This document shows positions 1 through 6,665 of a stretch of 18,988 bases of DNA, in pieces. Both the position numbers and the translations under genes were made by a program. The notes under the pieces were generated by a model. That model did no database searches, was not told the origin of the DNA, and saw nothing but the letters and a program-made list of their open reading frames with translations. This DNA comes from Thermoleophilaceae bacterium (lineage in GTDB: Bacteria > Actinomycetota > Thermoleophilia > Solirubrobacterales > Thermoleophilaceae). How positions within the stretch are numbered: position 1 is the stretch's first letter; each line of letters opens with the position of its first letter. The stretch spans positions 1 through 18,988 of the forward strand of contig JACCSF010000038.1 in assembly GCA_013813135.1 (NCBI GenBank), read 5' to 3'.

Positions 1-236
1 CCCGCGGCCTCGGCTTCGACGGCAAGTGGGCAATCCACCCCGCGCAGATCCCTGCGCTGCTCGATGCCTTCACCCCGACCGCCGAGGAGCTGGCCGAAGC
101 GCGGGCCACGCTCGACGCGCTCGCAGAAGCCGCGGCGACCGGCGCCGGTGCGGTCGCGGTCGGCGACCGGATGCTCGACGAGGCGCTGGCGCTGTTTGCG
201 CGCCGGGTGATCGTGCGGGCCGGCGAGCGCCCATGA
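1..236 (+). CDS. CitE/HpcH-type acyl-CoA lyase, C-terminal fragment (5' end outside window)
   Basis: The window opens inside this reading frame (first full codon at 3), and 77 codons remain before the TGA at 234-236. The visible start, RGLGFDGKWAIHPAQI, is the conserved C-terminal signature of the citrate lyase beta subunit / malyl-CoA lyase superfamily (GxxGKxxIHPxQ). These are TIM-barrel enzymes that cleave or form (methyl)malyl-CoA or citramalyl-CoA with Mg2+. After it comes the usual helical tail that caps the barrel. The catalytic and metal-binding residues lie upstream and cannot be seen. The stop overlaps the next start (ATGA, 233-236), so the genes are translationally coupled. With the mesaconyl-CoA hydratase and CoA transferase that follow, a beta-methylmalyl-CoA lyase role (propionyl-CoA plus glyoxylate) is likely. 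A citramalyl-CoA lyase or malyl-CoA thioesterase role is also possible. Confidence 0.8.
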   Translation, partial: RGLGFDGKWAIHPAQIPALLDAFTPTAEELAEARATLDALAEAAATGAGAVAVGDRMLDEALALFARRVIVRAGERP

Positions 237-1246
237 ACCTGGCATCGATCTCTTCGCCCGCGCCTCCGTGGTTCGAGGACCTGGAGGTCGGCAGGTTCTT
301 CGGGTCAGCGCCGGCCGTGACCCTCACCGAGGGGCACGCGGCGCTGCACCAGGCGCTTGCCGGCGACCGGCTGCGGCTCGCGCTGGACCGCATGCTCGCG
401 GACGCTGTCCTCGGCCCGGGGCCGCCCGCCGCGCACCCTGCGCTGGTGTGGGACACCGCGATCGGCCAGTCCACCGTCGCGACAGGTAGGGTCGTGGCCA
501 ACCTGTTCTACCGCGGGCTGCTCCTGCACAGGACGCCGCGGCTCGGCGACACGCTGCGCACCGTCACCGAGGTGGTCGCGCGGCGCGAGAACCGCGTCAG
601 GGAGGGGCGCCGTGCGACCGGGCTCGTCGTGCTGCGCATCCGGACGGTCGACCAGGAGGAGCGGCCCGTGCTGGACTTCTCGCGCTGCGCGATGCTCCCG
701 CTCCGCGACGCGCCGGCGGGGGTGCAGGGCGACATCGGGGAGGGCGCCGCAGACCTCGAGCCTGAGCCGCTTCACACCGCCGCGGCCGCGCTCGACCTCG
801 ATCGCTACCGCGCCGGCGTGCCCGGGCCGCACTTCGCCGACGTGCCGGACGGCTGGGAGTGGGAGGTCGAGGGCGGCGACGTCGTCGACGGGGCCCCCGC
901 GCTCGCACGGCTGACCCTCAACGTCGCGATGGCGCACCTCGACGCGGGGTCAGGGGACCACGGGCGCCGGCTCGTGTACGGCGGCCACACGATCGCGCTG
1001 GCCGCCGCGCAGGCGACGCGGGCGCTACCCGCCCTCGTGACCATCCTCGGCTGGCACGCCGCCGACAACTCCGCGCCGGTGTTCGAGGGCGACACGCTGC
1101 GCTCGCGCATCGAGGTCGAGCGGCGCGAGGCGCTGCCCGGGGGCGGCGGCCTGGTGCACCTGCGCTCTCAGGCCACCACGTCGCGCGCTGCCGGCGGGGA
1201 CGACGAGAAGGTGCTCGACTGGCGTTACGTAGGGGTACTCGCGTGA
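233..1246 (+). CDS. mch: Mesaconyl-CoA hydratase-like MaoC family protein
   Basis: This is a 337-residue protein with the double hot-dog layout of the mesaconyl-CoA (2-methylfumaryl-CoA) hydratase family. Its N-terminal half begins PWFEDLEVGRFF and its C-terminal half carries RRLVYGGHTIALAA and FEGDTLRSRIEV, matching the VYGGH and FAGDT blocks I recall from Chloroflexus Mch. The family interconverts beta-methylmalyl-CoA and mesaconyl-C1-CoA in the cytoplasm. I chose ATG 233 because it overlaps the upstream stop as ATGA, and the domain starts right after it. The same frame is open further upstream, but that part is the lyase gene read in another frame. The stop overlaps the GTG of the CoA transferase (GTGA, 1243-1246). 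A lyase-hydratase-transferase order is what this pathway predicts. A general MaoC dehydratase acting on another branched acyl-CoA is the main alternative. Confidence 0.75.
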   Translation: MNLASISSPAPPWFEDLEVGRFFGSAPAVTLTEGHAALHQALAGDRLRLALDRMLADAVLGPGPPAAHPALVWDTAIGQSTVATGRVVANLFYRGLLLHRTPRLGDTLRTVTEVVARRENRVREGRRATGLVVLRIRTVDQEERPVLDFSRCAMLPLRDAPAGVQGDIGEGAADLEPEPLHTAAAALDLDRYRAGVPGPHFADVPDGWEWEVEGGDVVDGAPALARLTLNVAMAHLDAGSGDHGRRLVYGGHTIALAAAQATRALPALVTILGWHAADNSAPVFEGDTLRSRIEVERREALPGGGGLVHLRSQATTSRAAGGDDEKVLDWRYVGVLA

Positions 1247-2478
1247 GCACCGCCGGCCAGCCGCTCGCCGACCTGCGCGTGATCGAGGGCTCGGCCGTCG
1301 TCGCCGCGCCGCTCGGGGGGATGACGCTCGCCCAGCTCGGAGCCGACGTCATCCGCTTCGACCAGATCGGCGGCGGCCTGGACGTCAGCCGCTGGCCGCT
1401 CGCGCCCTCCGGGCGATCGCTGTTCTGGGCCGGCCTGAACAAGGGGAAGCGGTCGATCCAGGTCGACCTTCGCGCGCCCGAGGGCCGCGAGCTCGTCGGC
1501 GCCCTCGTCGGCGCGCCGGGGGAGGGCGCGGGGATTTTCCTCACGAACTTCCCGGCCCGCGGCTGGCTCGCCTACGAGGCGCTGCGCGAGCGCCGCACGG
1601 ATCTGATCATGTGCGCGCTCGCCGGCAACCCGGACGGCACGTCGGAAGTCGACTACACGGTCAACCCGGCGACGGGCTTCCCCTGGGCGACCGGGCCGCG
1701 CGACCTCGCCGGCCCGCTCAACTCGGTGCTGCCCGCCTGGGACGCCATCATGGGCGGCCTCGCCGCGACGGGGATCCTCGCCGCCGAGCGCCACCGCACG
1801 CGCAAGGGCGAGGGCCAGCTCATCCGGCTCGCGCTCTCCGACGTCGCCTTTGCGATGGTCGGCAACCTGGGGCGCATCGCCGAGGCGGAGCTGGGCGGCG
1901 AGGACGCCGAGCGCGACGGCAACTACCTCTACGGCGCGTTCGGCCACGACTTCGGCACCAGCGACGGCCGGCGCGTGATGGTCGTCGCGCTCACCGGCCG
2001 CCAGTGGCGCGCGCTCGTCGAGGTGACCGGGACCGAGGAGACCTTCCAGGGCCTCGCGGGAGTGATGGGGCACGACCTCTCCTCCGAGGACGGCCGCTTC
2101 GGCGCGCGCGACCTCATCGCCGCCGTGCTGCGGCCCTGGTTCGAGGCGCGAACGCTCGAGGGGGTCCGCGCGGCGTTCGCCGACACGGGCGTCTCGTGGG
2201 GTCCGTACCAGACGTTCCGCCAGCTTGTGGAGGAGGACCCGCGCTGCTCGGAGAACAACCCGCTGTTCTCCACGCTCGAGCAGCCCGGCATCGGGTCCTA
2301 CCTCGTTCCCGCCTCCCCGCTGGACCTCACGGCAGCGGGCCGCCTGCCGGCACGACGCGCACCGTCGCTGGGCGAGCACACAGAGGAGATCCTCGCCGAC
2401 GTGCTCGGACTCGGTCCGGCTGAGATCGGCCGGCTGTTCGACGCGGGCACCGTCGGCGGCGCGGCGGTGACCGCCTGA
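1243..2478 (+). CDS. mct: Class III CoA transferase, mesaconyl-CoA C1-C4 CoA transferase-like
   Basis: A 411-residue family III (CaiB/BaiF) CoA transferase. The N terminus has the usual GSAVVAAPLGGMTLAQLGADVI block, here with RFDQIGGGLD after it, then LNKGKRSIQVDLR. Asp167 in LPAWDAIMGGLAATG is the expected catalytic aspartate that forms the acyl-enzyme anhydride. The stretch NPDGTSEVDYTVNPATGFPWATGP is typical of the mesaconyl-CoA C1-C4 CoA transferases (2-methylfumaryl-CoA isomerases) rather than of formyl-CoA or carnitine transferases. The enzyme would move CoA from C1 to C4 of mesaconate within one molecule. The GTG start at 1243 overlaps the upstream stop. The frame stays open for a further 384 bases upstream, but that is the hydratase read in another frame. 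A GC-rich hairpin follows the stop. No mesaconyl-C4-CoA hydratase is visible, so the pathway's last steps must be encoded elsewhere. Confidence 0.78.
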   Translation: MSTAGQPLADLRVIEGSAVVAAPLGGMTLAQLGADVIRFDQIGGGLDVSRWPLAPSGRSLFWAGLNKGKRSIQVDLRAPEGRELVGALVGAPGEGAGIFLTNFPARGWLAYEALRERRTDLIMCALAGNPDGTSEVDYTVNPATGFPWATGPRDLAGPLNSVLPAWDAIMGGLAATGILAAERHRTRKGEGQLIRLALSDVAFAMVGNLGRIAEAELGGEDAERDGNYLYGAFGHDFGTSDGRRVMVVALTGRQWRALVEVTGTEETFQGLAGVMGHDLSSEDGRFGARDLIAAVLRPWFEARTLEGVRAAFADTGVSWGPYQTFRQLVEEDPRCSENNPLFSTLEQPGIGSYLVPASPLDLTAAGRLPARRAPSLGEHTEEILADVLGLGPAEIGRLFDAGTVGGAAVTA

Positions 2479-2486
2479 ACGGGGGC

Positions 2487-2504
2487 GGGGCGCCGGGGCG
2501 CCCC
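2487..2504 (+). terminator. GC hairpin after the mct-like gene
   Basis: GGGGCGCC (2487-2494) is the exact reverse complement of GGCGCCCC (2497-2504). It starts nine bases after the stop at 2478, with an alternative pairing of 2481-2487 with 2499-2505. There is no T-run, which is common for intrinsic terminators in high-GC actinobacteria. It separates the acyl-CoA operon from the next gene. Confidence 0.4.
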
Positions 2505-2594
2505 CGCCGCTGCCGGCGCGCATGGAGAGCACGGGGCGAGCCGGCCGAGTGCGCCTCAGTTTGCGCCTCTGGCGCTCGAGTGGGCCGGGGCGCT

Positions 2595-2600
2595 TAGGTT
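2595..2600 (+). promoter_or_regulatory. Putative -10 box of a leaderless promoter (DUF4345 gene)
   Basis: TAGGTT fits the TAnnnT pattern and ends seven bases before the ATG at 2608, so transcription would begin at or next to the start codon. No ribosome-binding site precedes that ATG. A good -35 is not evident at 17 bp. Similar boxes stand before three other genes in this window. Confidence 0.35.
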
Positions 2601-2607
2601 TCCGACG

Positions 2608-2952
2608 ATGACGCTGGCGCGAGACTTGGGCGGCGTCCGTAATGGCGCCGAGGCGCCTCTGATCCGATCGTTCGGCAGGAGCGCGCTGCGGGCGGTGGTC
2701 TGCGTTGGCGGCGTGGTCGCGACCGTGGGCGGCCTGCACACCGTGATCGCGGGCGCCAAGTCGCTCCCGGCCCAGCAACTCGCGAACTCCTCGGTGGAGA
2801 GCGAGCTGCGCTTCTACGCGGCGTTCTACTTCGCCTACGGCTGGGTCGCCGTCGGGCGACCGCACGAGCTGCAACGCGGACTGCTGGCCATCGAGCTCGC
2901 GGCGCCGCCGCTGATCGTCGCCTGGCAGGCACGATTCGCCGCGCCCGGCTGA
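2608..2952 (+). CDS. DUF4345-like membrane protein with a shortened middle
   Basis: A 114-residue hydrophobic protein of unknown function. The first membrane helix spans about residues 27-47. It is followed by SSVESELRFYAAFYFAYG, the hallmark of DUF4345 proteins, and the end carries VGRPHELQRGLLAIELAAPP with a last helix near residues 90-108. In the family as I know it, about 30-35 residues, including another membrane segment, lie between the FYAA..YG and VGRPH blocks. Here the two blocks are nearly adjacent (FAYGWVAVGRPH). The frame is intact, so an in-frame deletion rather than a frameshift is the simplest reading. Whether it is still functional cannot be told. It stands alone between the acyl-CoA operon and the drug-efflux unit. 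The start is the first ATG after a possible leaderless -10 box. Confidence 0.6.
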   Translation: MTLARDLGGVRNGAEAPLIRSFGRSALRAVVCVGGVVATVGGLHTVIAGAKSLPAQQLANSSVESELRFYAAFYFAYGWVAVGRPHELQRGLLAIELAAPPLIVAWQARFAAPG

Positions 2953-3001
2953 CAACGCTCCCCATTTCTTTGGCCCCCCGGCGAGGGGACGCCAGCCGTA
3001 C

Positions 3002-3028
3002 GCGCTCCCCTCTACGGCCCAGGGGCGC
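3002..3028 (+). terminator. Possible hairpin terminator downstream of the DUF4345 gene
   Basis: GCG...CCCC (3002-3010) can pair with GGGGCGC (3022-3028) across an 11-base loop, with a two-base bulge (C3005, T3006). It lies about 50 bases after the stop at 2952. There is no T-run. A smaller CCCC-TTC-GGGG hairpin follows at 3052-3062. Apart from these and the efflux promoter, I see nothing in 2953-3183. Confidence 0.25.
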
Positions 3029-3112
3029 TCACGTCACGCGCACCTCTCTTGCCCCTTCGGGGTCCAGGAGGCCCCAACCCGGCCGAAGCCCAAGGGCCGA
3101 GGCGACAAGAGC

Positions 3113-3144
3113 TTGACATCAGACGCAACTGTCTGATTTACTAA
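3113..3144 (+). promoter_or_regulatory. Promoter of the DHA2 exporter/TetR operon
   Basis: A perfect TTGACA -35 lies at 3113-3118. An AT-rich -10 region follows: TTTACT at 3137-3142 gives an 18 bp spacer, and TACTAA at 3139-3144 a 20 bp spacer. In this GC-rich window the stretch stands out as AT-rich. The start codon is about 40 bases downstream, so the mRNA has a short leader. One operator palindrome lies within the spacer and another just after the -10. Confidence 0.6.
3119..3136. promoter_or_regulatory. Operator palindrome O1, TCAGAC-N6-GTCTGA
   Basis: A perfect inverted repeat of TCAGAC and GTCTGA with a 6-base spacer. It begins one base after the -35 box and fills the promoter spacer. 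Binding here would block RNA polymerase. The likely ligand is the TetR protein encoded at 4643-5257. Confidence 0.6.
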
Positions 3145-3145
3145 T

Positions 3146-3163
3146 GCAGACACCACCGTCTGA
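3146..3163. promoter_or_regulatory. Operator palindrome O2, GCAGAC-N6-GTCTGA
   Basis: A second copy of CAGAC-N6-GTCTG, differing from O1 only at the outermost 5' base and in the spacer. Its centre is 27 bp from that of O1. It lies around the expected transcription start. The shared half-sites and spacing point to one dimeric repressor binding both. Confidence 0.6.
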
Positions 3164-3183
3164 GTTATCGAAAGTGAGTCACG

Positions 3184-4641
3184 ATGCGCCGCCACAGCCC
3201 CAAGCCGTCCACGAGCAGCACTCTCTCCCACCCAGCCCTCCTGGGTGTGCTGTTGGTGGCGCAGTTGATGGTCATCCTCGACATCTCGGCCGTGAACCTG
3301 GCCCTGCCCGACATGGCGAGGGAGCTCGGCATCGGCGGTGCAGACATCACGTGGACGATCACGAGCTACTCGCTGATCTTCGGCAGCCTGCTGCTGCTGG
3401 GAGGGCGTGCCGCCGACCTGCTCGGGCGCCGGCGGGTCTTCCTGACCGGGCTGACGGTCTTCACCGCGGCATCGCTGGCCTCGGCGCTTGCCGGTAGCGC
3501 CGGCACGCTGTTCGCCGCTCGCGCGGGTCAGGGGCTGGGCGCCGCGCTGCTGTCGCCCGCAGCGCTGTCCATCATCACGACTGTGTTCAAGGGTCCGGAG
3601 CGCACCAAGGCGCTCGGCGCGTGGGGCGCCGTCGGCGGCGCCGGCGCCGCTATCGGCGTGCTAATGGGCGGCGCGCTGACCGAACTCGACTGGCGCGCGA
3701 TCTTCATCATCAACCTGCCGGTCGGCCTCGTGCTCGCCGTCGCTGCGCTGAGGGTCGTGCCGACCGATTCGGCACGGCCGCGCTGGCGCGGCCTTGACCT
3801 CCGCGGCGCGCTGCTGGCGACCGTCAGCCTCGCCGGGCTGGTGTACGCCATCTCGCAGGCCGACAGCGCGGGCTGGACCTCGCCGCAGACACTCGGCATC
3901 GGAGCAGCGGCGCTGCTCGGCTTGGCCGGGTTCGCCGCCCTCGAAGCGCGTACCGCCCAGCCTTTGCTGCGGGTTCAGCGGCTAGCCGACCGTGCCGTGG
4001 GAGGCGGGTTCGTGCTGATGCTGGCCGCCTCGGCGGTCCTGTTCGGCACCTTCCTGCTGTCGTCGCTGTACATGCAGAACGTGCTCGGCACAGGCCCTCT
4101 GGGGACCGGCCTCGCGTTCCTGCCGCTGGCCGTGGCCGCCGGCGCGGGTGCCCATGTCGGCAGCCACCTGGTGAGTCGCGGCGGTGTGCGCGCCCCGATG
4201 GCCGGCGCGTTCGCAGTCACGGCATCCGGGCTGCTGCTGCTCGCCGGCGTCGGCGCGAACGGCAGCTACCTGACCGACGTGCTGCCCGGCATGCTGATCG
4301 CCGGCCTGGGTCTCGGAGTCGTGCTGGTGAGCGTCGCGGTCGCGCTTCTCACCGGTGCGCGCGACGAAGAGACCGGAATGCTGTCGGGCCTGAACACGAC
4401 GGGCCACGAGATCGGTGGCTCGCTCGGCGTCGCGGTGCTGGTGACCATCGCCACCGCTGCGATCGGAGACGCGCCCGGGCCAGGCGCTACGGCTCAGTTC
4501 GCCGGCGGGATCAGCGACGCCTTCCTGGCGGCTGGCGGGCTCGCGGTCGTCGCCAGCCTGGTCGCGTTGATCGTGTTGCCCTCCGCACGGAGCTTCCTGC
4601 CCAAGCTGCGCTTGGCGCCGAGCTCGATGCCGATTCACTGA
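3184..4641 (+). CDS. DHA2 family MFS multidrug exporter
   Basis: A 485-residue major facilitator protein of the 14-helix DHA2 (EmrB/QacA) type, a proton-driven exporter of drugs or other small hydrophobic compounds across the inner membrane. The first helix carries LMVILDISAVNLALP, the usual DHA2 motif D1. Motif A is GGRAADLLGRRR at residues 73-84. A glycine-rich motif C-like helix (GAVGGAGAAIGVLMGG) precedes WRAIFIINLPVG at about 170-181, a family signature. Length and hydrophobic segments fit a full-length protein. The ATG at 3184 follows a short leader with only a weak ribosome site. One base after its stop begins a TetR regulator, so the pair is one operon, presumably induced when a ligand releases TetR from the operators at 3119-3163. 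The exported compound cannot be read from sequence. Confidence 0.9.
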   Translation: MRRHSPKPSTSSTLSHPALLGVLLVAQLMVILDISAVNLALPDMARELGIGGADITWTITSYSLIFGSLLLLGGRAADLLGRRRVFLTGLTVFTAASLASALAGSAGTLFAARAGQGLGAALLSPAALSIITTVFKGPERTKALGAWGAVGGAGAAIGVLMGGALTELDWRAIFIINLPVGLVLAVAALRVVPTDSARPRWRGLDLRGALLATVSLAGLVYAISQADSAGWTSPQTLGIGAAALLGLAGFAALEARTAQPLLRVQRLADRAVGGGFVLMLAASAVLFGTFLLSSLYMQNVLGTGPLGTGLAFLPLAVAAGAGAHVGSHLVSRGGVRAPMAGAFAVTASGLLLLAGVGANGSYLTDVLPGMLIAGLGLGVVLVSVAVALLTGARDEETGMLSGLNTTGHEIGGSLGVAVLVTIATAAIGDAPGPGATAQFAGGISDAFLAAGGLAVVASLVALIVLPSARSFLPKLRLAPSSMPIH

Positions 4642-4642
4642 G

Positions 4643-5257
4643 ATGCCCCGGATGGCATCGACCCCCAAGCCCCCGCCCCGCATAGAACGCCGTCGACGTG
4701 CCGACGCAGAGCGCAGTGTGGCTCGCATCCTGGACGCGGCCGTCGACGCTCTGGCGAGCGATCCCGAGGCCAGCATGGCCGAGATCGCCCGCCGAGCGGG
4801 CGTCGTGCGAGCCACCGTTTACGTCCACTTCCCCACACGAGAGGCCCTGATCGCCGCGGTCACCGAGCGCGCGATGTCCGAAGTCGGGCAGGTAATCGAA
4901 GCCGCGGAGCCGGAGCGGGGCGACCCCGCCGATGCCTTGCGCCGGGTCGTGACGGAAGCATGGCGCACCCTCGGGCGCTACCACGCCCTCATCGAGATCA
5001 ACACCCGGCTGCCGGAGGCCGAACTGCGCCACCGACACCACTCGGTGCTCGCGACCCTCGAGCCAATGATCGAACGCGGCCAGCGCGCAGGCACCTTCCG
5101 GGCAGACGTCCCCGCTGCATGGCATCTCTCGATGCTCATGGCGCTCATCCACGCCGCAAGCGCCGAGCTACGGGCCGGACGGCTGCCGGCGGAACAGATC
5201 CAATCCGCTCTGCTCGCGACCGTCCTGGGCGCCATGAGGCCAACGCCTACCGAGTGA
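4643..5257 (+). CDS. TetR/AcrR family transcriptional repressor
   Basis: A 204-residue TetR-type regulator. The helix-turn-helix lies at about residues 44-63 (MAEIARRAGVVRATVYVHFP), followed by TREALIAAVTER, the classic helix-4 linker. The C-terminal two thirds are a helical ligand-binding and dimerisation domain with no recognisable ligand. A basic N-terminal arm (IERRRRADAERS) precedes the domain. ATG 4643 starts one base after the exporter's stop. ATG 4652 is an equally possible start that would trim three residues. Being co-transcribed with the exporter, it probably represses its own operon through the two palindromes at 3119-3136 and 3146-3163. Confidence 0.88.
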   Translation: MPRMASTPKPPPRIERRRRADAERSVARILDAAVDALASDPEASMAEIARRAGVVRATVYVHFPTREALIAAVTERAMSEVGQVIEAAEPERGDPADALRRVVTEAWRTLGRYHALIEINTRLPEAELRHRHHSVLATLEPMIERGQRAGTFRADVPAAWHLSMLMALIHAASAELRAGRLPAEQIQSALLATVLGAMRPTPTE

Positions 5258-5302
5258 GCCTGGACGAAACGGGTCAGACTAGGGTGCCGTTGCCGGCATC
5301 AG

Positions 5303-5359
5303 GCGCCATCGCGTTTTGGGGCCGCCGCCGGCGCGGACGGCAAGGCCCAACGGTGGCGC
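5303..5359 (+). terminator. Imperfect hairpin after the TetR gene
   Basis: GCGCCA...TTGGGGCC (5303-5323) is partly complementary to GGCCCAA..TGGCGC (5343-5359), enclosing a GC-rich inner loop. It lies about 45 bases after the TetR stop and could end the efflux operon. The pairing contains bulges. Confidence 0.3.
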
Positions 5360-5495
5360 GATCTAGGGTGGTGTCGCGCCCCTGACGCTGCCGCCCGCGT
5401 CCAGGTGCCCGACGCTCTCCACGCCCGAATAGAGAACCGCGGTCATCTCGGACTCGAGCGCCTCGCCAGGCCGGCGCTGGTGGACGCCCGCCGGG

Positions 5496-5735
5496 CCGGC
5501 TACACGCAAGGCGCTCTACGACGAGCCGGCGATCGCGAAGAAGCTGCCGGCGATCCGGCTTGGCAAGGAGGCGGTCGAGCAGACCACGACGCCGCCCGTG
5601 TCCCCGTTCTACTCAGACCTGTCCGCCGCAATGGCCAAGCAGTTCAACGCAAACGTCCTCGGTAGCGCACCCTCCGAGCGGGTAGCCGAAGATCTGCAGC
5701 AAGAGCTCACGTCCATCATCGAAAGCGGTGCCTGA
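5496..5735 (+). pseudogene. C-terminal remnant of an ABC sugar solute-binding protein
   Basis: In the frame ending at the TGA 5733-5735 the translation reads PATRKALYDEPAIAKKLPAI, then a stretch with TTPPVSPFYSDLSAAMAKQF, then VAEDLQQELTSII. This is the characteristic end of family 1 extracellular solute-binding proteins of trehalose/maltose-type importers: the ALYDDP motif, the P-x-SPFY-x-ELS block and the final helix that contacts the permease. Only about 80 residues of the usual 400 or more remain. Upstream the frame loses any family resemblance, with no signal peptide or start. No sugar permease or ATPase is nearby. It is best read as a decayed fragment left by a deletion or recombination event. 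Confidence 0.65.
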
Positions 5736-5799
5736 GCGGCCACGCACCAGCTGGAGCGACTCGCCGCTATCGCTCCGGATGACTCCCGCGCAACATCTG

Positions 5800-5829
5800 T
5801 TGGCTCAGAAGCACCTCACCCAATATCGT
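5800..5829 (+). promoter_or_regulatory. Promoter of the IclR gene, probably leaderless
   Basis: TTGGCT (5800-5805) and TATCGT (5824-5829) are separated by 18 bp. The -10 ends eight bases before ATG 5838, so the transcript would begin at or next to the start codon. No ribosome-binding site is seen before this ATG. Confidence 0.4.
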
Positions 5830-5837
5830 TTGCCTGG

Positions 5838-6665
5838 ATGGAACAGCGGGGTGATACCAAGGTGCGCCGCGCCGGGGCGGACACCAGCCTCGGGCGAGGC
5901 CTCGACATCCTGATCGCACTCGGTAGCGAGGACGCCACCAAGAACGGGGGGCTTGGCGTCATGCGCATCGCGGAACGAGTCGGACGCGAGAAGAGCCAGG
6001 TATCGCGGGCCCTCAAGACCCTGGCTCACTACGGCCTGGTCGATCGCGACGCCGAAAGCCTCGACTACCGGCTGGGGTGGCGATTCTTCACGCTGGCGGC
6101 GCATGCCGGACATCAGCGCCTGCTCGAGGAGGCGCCGCTGATCTGTCGGGAGCTCGTGGCGCGGCTAGGCGAGACGGCGCATCTGTCGGTGCGCGACGGA
6201 GCCGAGGTGCTGACCCTCGTGTCCGAGCTGTCGCCGAGCGCGTTGCACGTGAGCGACTGGAGCGGCCGTCGTACCCCTGCCCATTGCACTGCGTCCGGTC
6301 GGGCGCTGCTGTTCGACCACAGCGAAGTGCTCGTCGACGAAATGTTTCCCATGGCCAGTCTGCCGATCTGCGGACCCCATTCTCCAAGCACCGTCGCAGA
6401 GTTGTGGCGTCGCCTGGTCACGGCGCGGCAAGCAGGTTTTGCAGTGTCCGACGAGGAGTTTGAGTCAGGTCTCGTCAGCGCGGCGGCGCCCGTTCGTGAC
6501 TTCCGGGGCCAGATCGTTGCGGCTCTCAACGTCTCGGGTCCGAAGTTTCGGTCCGGTTCAGACCTGGAGACTCGCGGTGCGGTGGTCAGAAACGCCGCCG
6601 ATGAGCTGTCCCGGCGCCTCGGCTGGACGCCCGAGAATATGACCCAAGAGGGAGAGGATGACTGA
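5838..6665 (+). CDS. IclR family transcriptional regulator
   Basis: A 275-residue IclR-type protein. It begins with the typical SLGRGLDILIALG helix. The winged helix-turn-helix follows (VMRIAERVGREKSQVSRALKTL, about residues 42-63), then the wing (YGLVDRDAESLDYRLGWR). The C-terminal GAF-like effector domain has TASGRALL and the end block FRGQIVAALNVSGP, both standard for the family. It overlaps the methyltransferase start by eight bases (6658-6665) and heads the catabolic and transport block, so it is the likely substrate-responsive regulator of that block. Starts further upstream are unlikely because a -10 box lies immediately before ATG 5838. IclR proteins may activate or repress; which applies here cannot be told. 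Confidence 0.88.
   Translation: MEQRGDTKVRRAGADTSLGRGLDILIALGSEDATKNGGLGVMRIAERVGREKSQVSRALKTLAHYGLVDRDAESLDYRLGWRFFTLAAHAGHQRLLEEAPLICRELVARLGETAHLSVRDGAEVLTLVSELSPSALHVSDWSGRRTPAHCTASGRALLFDHSEVLVDEMFPMASLPICGPHSPSTVAELWRRLVTARQAGFAVSDEEFESGLVSAAAPVRDFRGQIVAALNVSGPKFRSGSDLETRGAVVRNAADELSRRLGWTPENMTQEGEDD

Larger units (their letters stand above)
5258..5837. other. 580-base gap between TetR and IclR genes, with decayed coding remnants
   Basis: No intact gene is supported here. The stretch holds an imperfect hairpin (5303-5359), the C-terminal remnant of an ABC solute-binding protein (5496-5735) and the IclR promoter (5800-5829). On the minus strand, roughly 5490 down to 5383, there is a short reading frame (containing ESEMTAVLYSGVESVGHLDAG) that looks protein-like and ends in a stop. 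I do not recognise it. It could be another fragment or chance. Confidence 0.5.

Noticed and set aside
26..232. An N-terminal extension of the hydratase frame
   Set aside because: The sequence belongs to the lyase gene in another frame, and ATG 233 gives a classic ATGA overlap.
859..1242. An N-terminal extension of the CoA transferase frame upstream of GTG 1243
   Set aside because: The extension is Arg-rich, overlaps the hydratase and has no homology. The CoA transferase domain begins right after GTG 1243.
1225..2955. A 576-codon open frame on the minus strand opposite the CoA transferase
   Set aside because: It lacks domain character, is rich in Arg/Gly/Ala and covers well-supported genes on the plus strand. 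Long antisense frames are expected at this G+C content.
3119..3163. The repeated CAGAC/GTCTG units as a small CRISPR or direct-repeat array
   Set aside because: There are only two units, each an inverted repeat with a 6-base spacer inside a promoter; operators explain them better.
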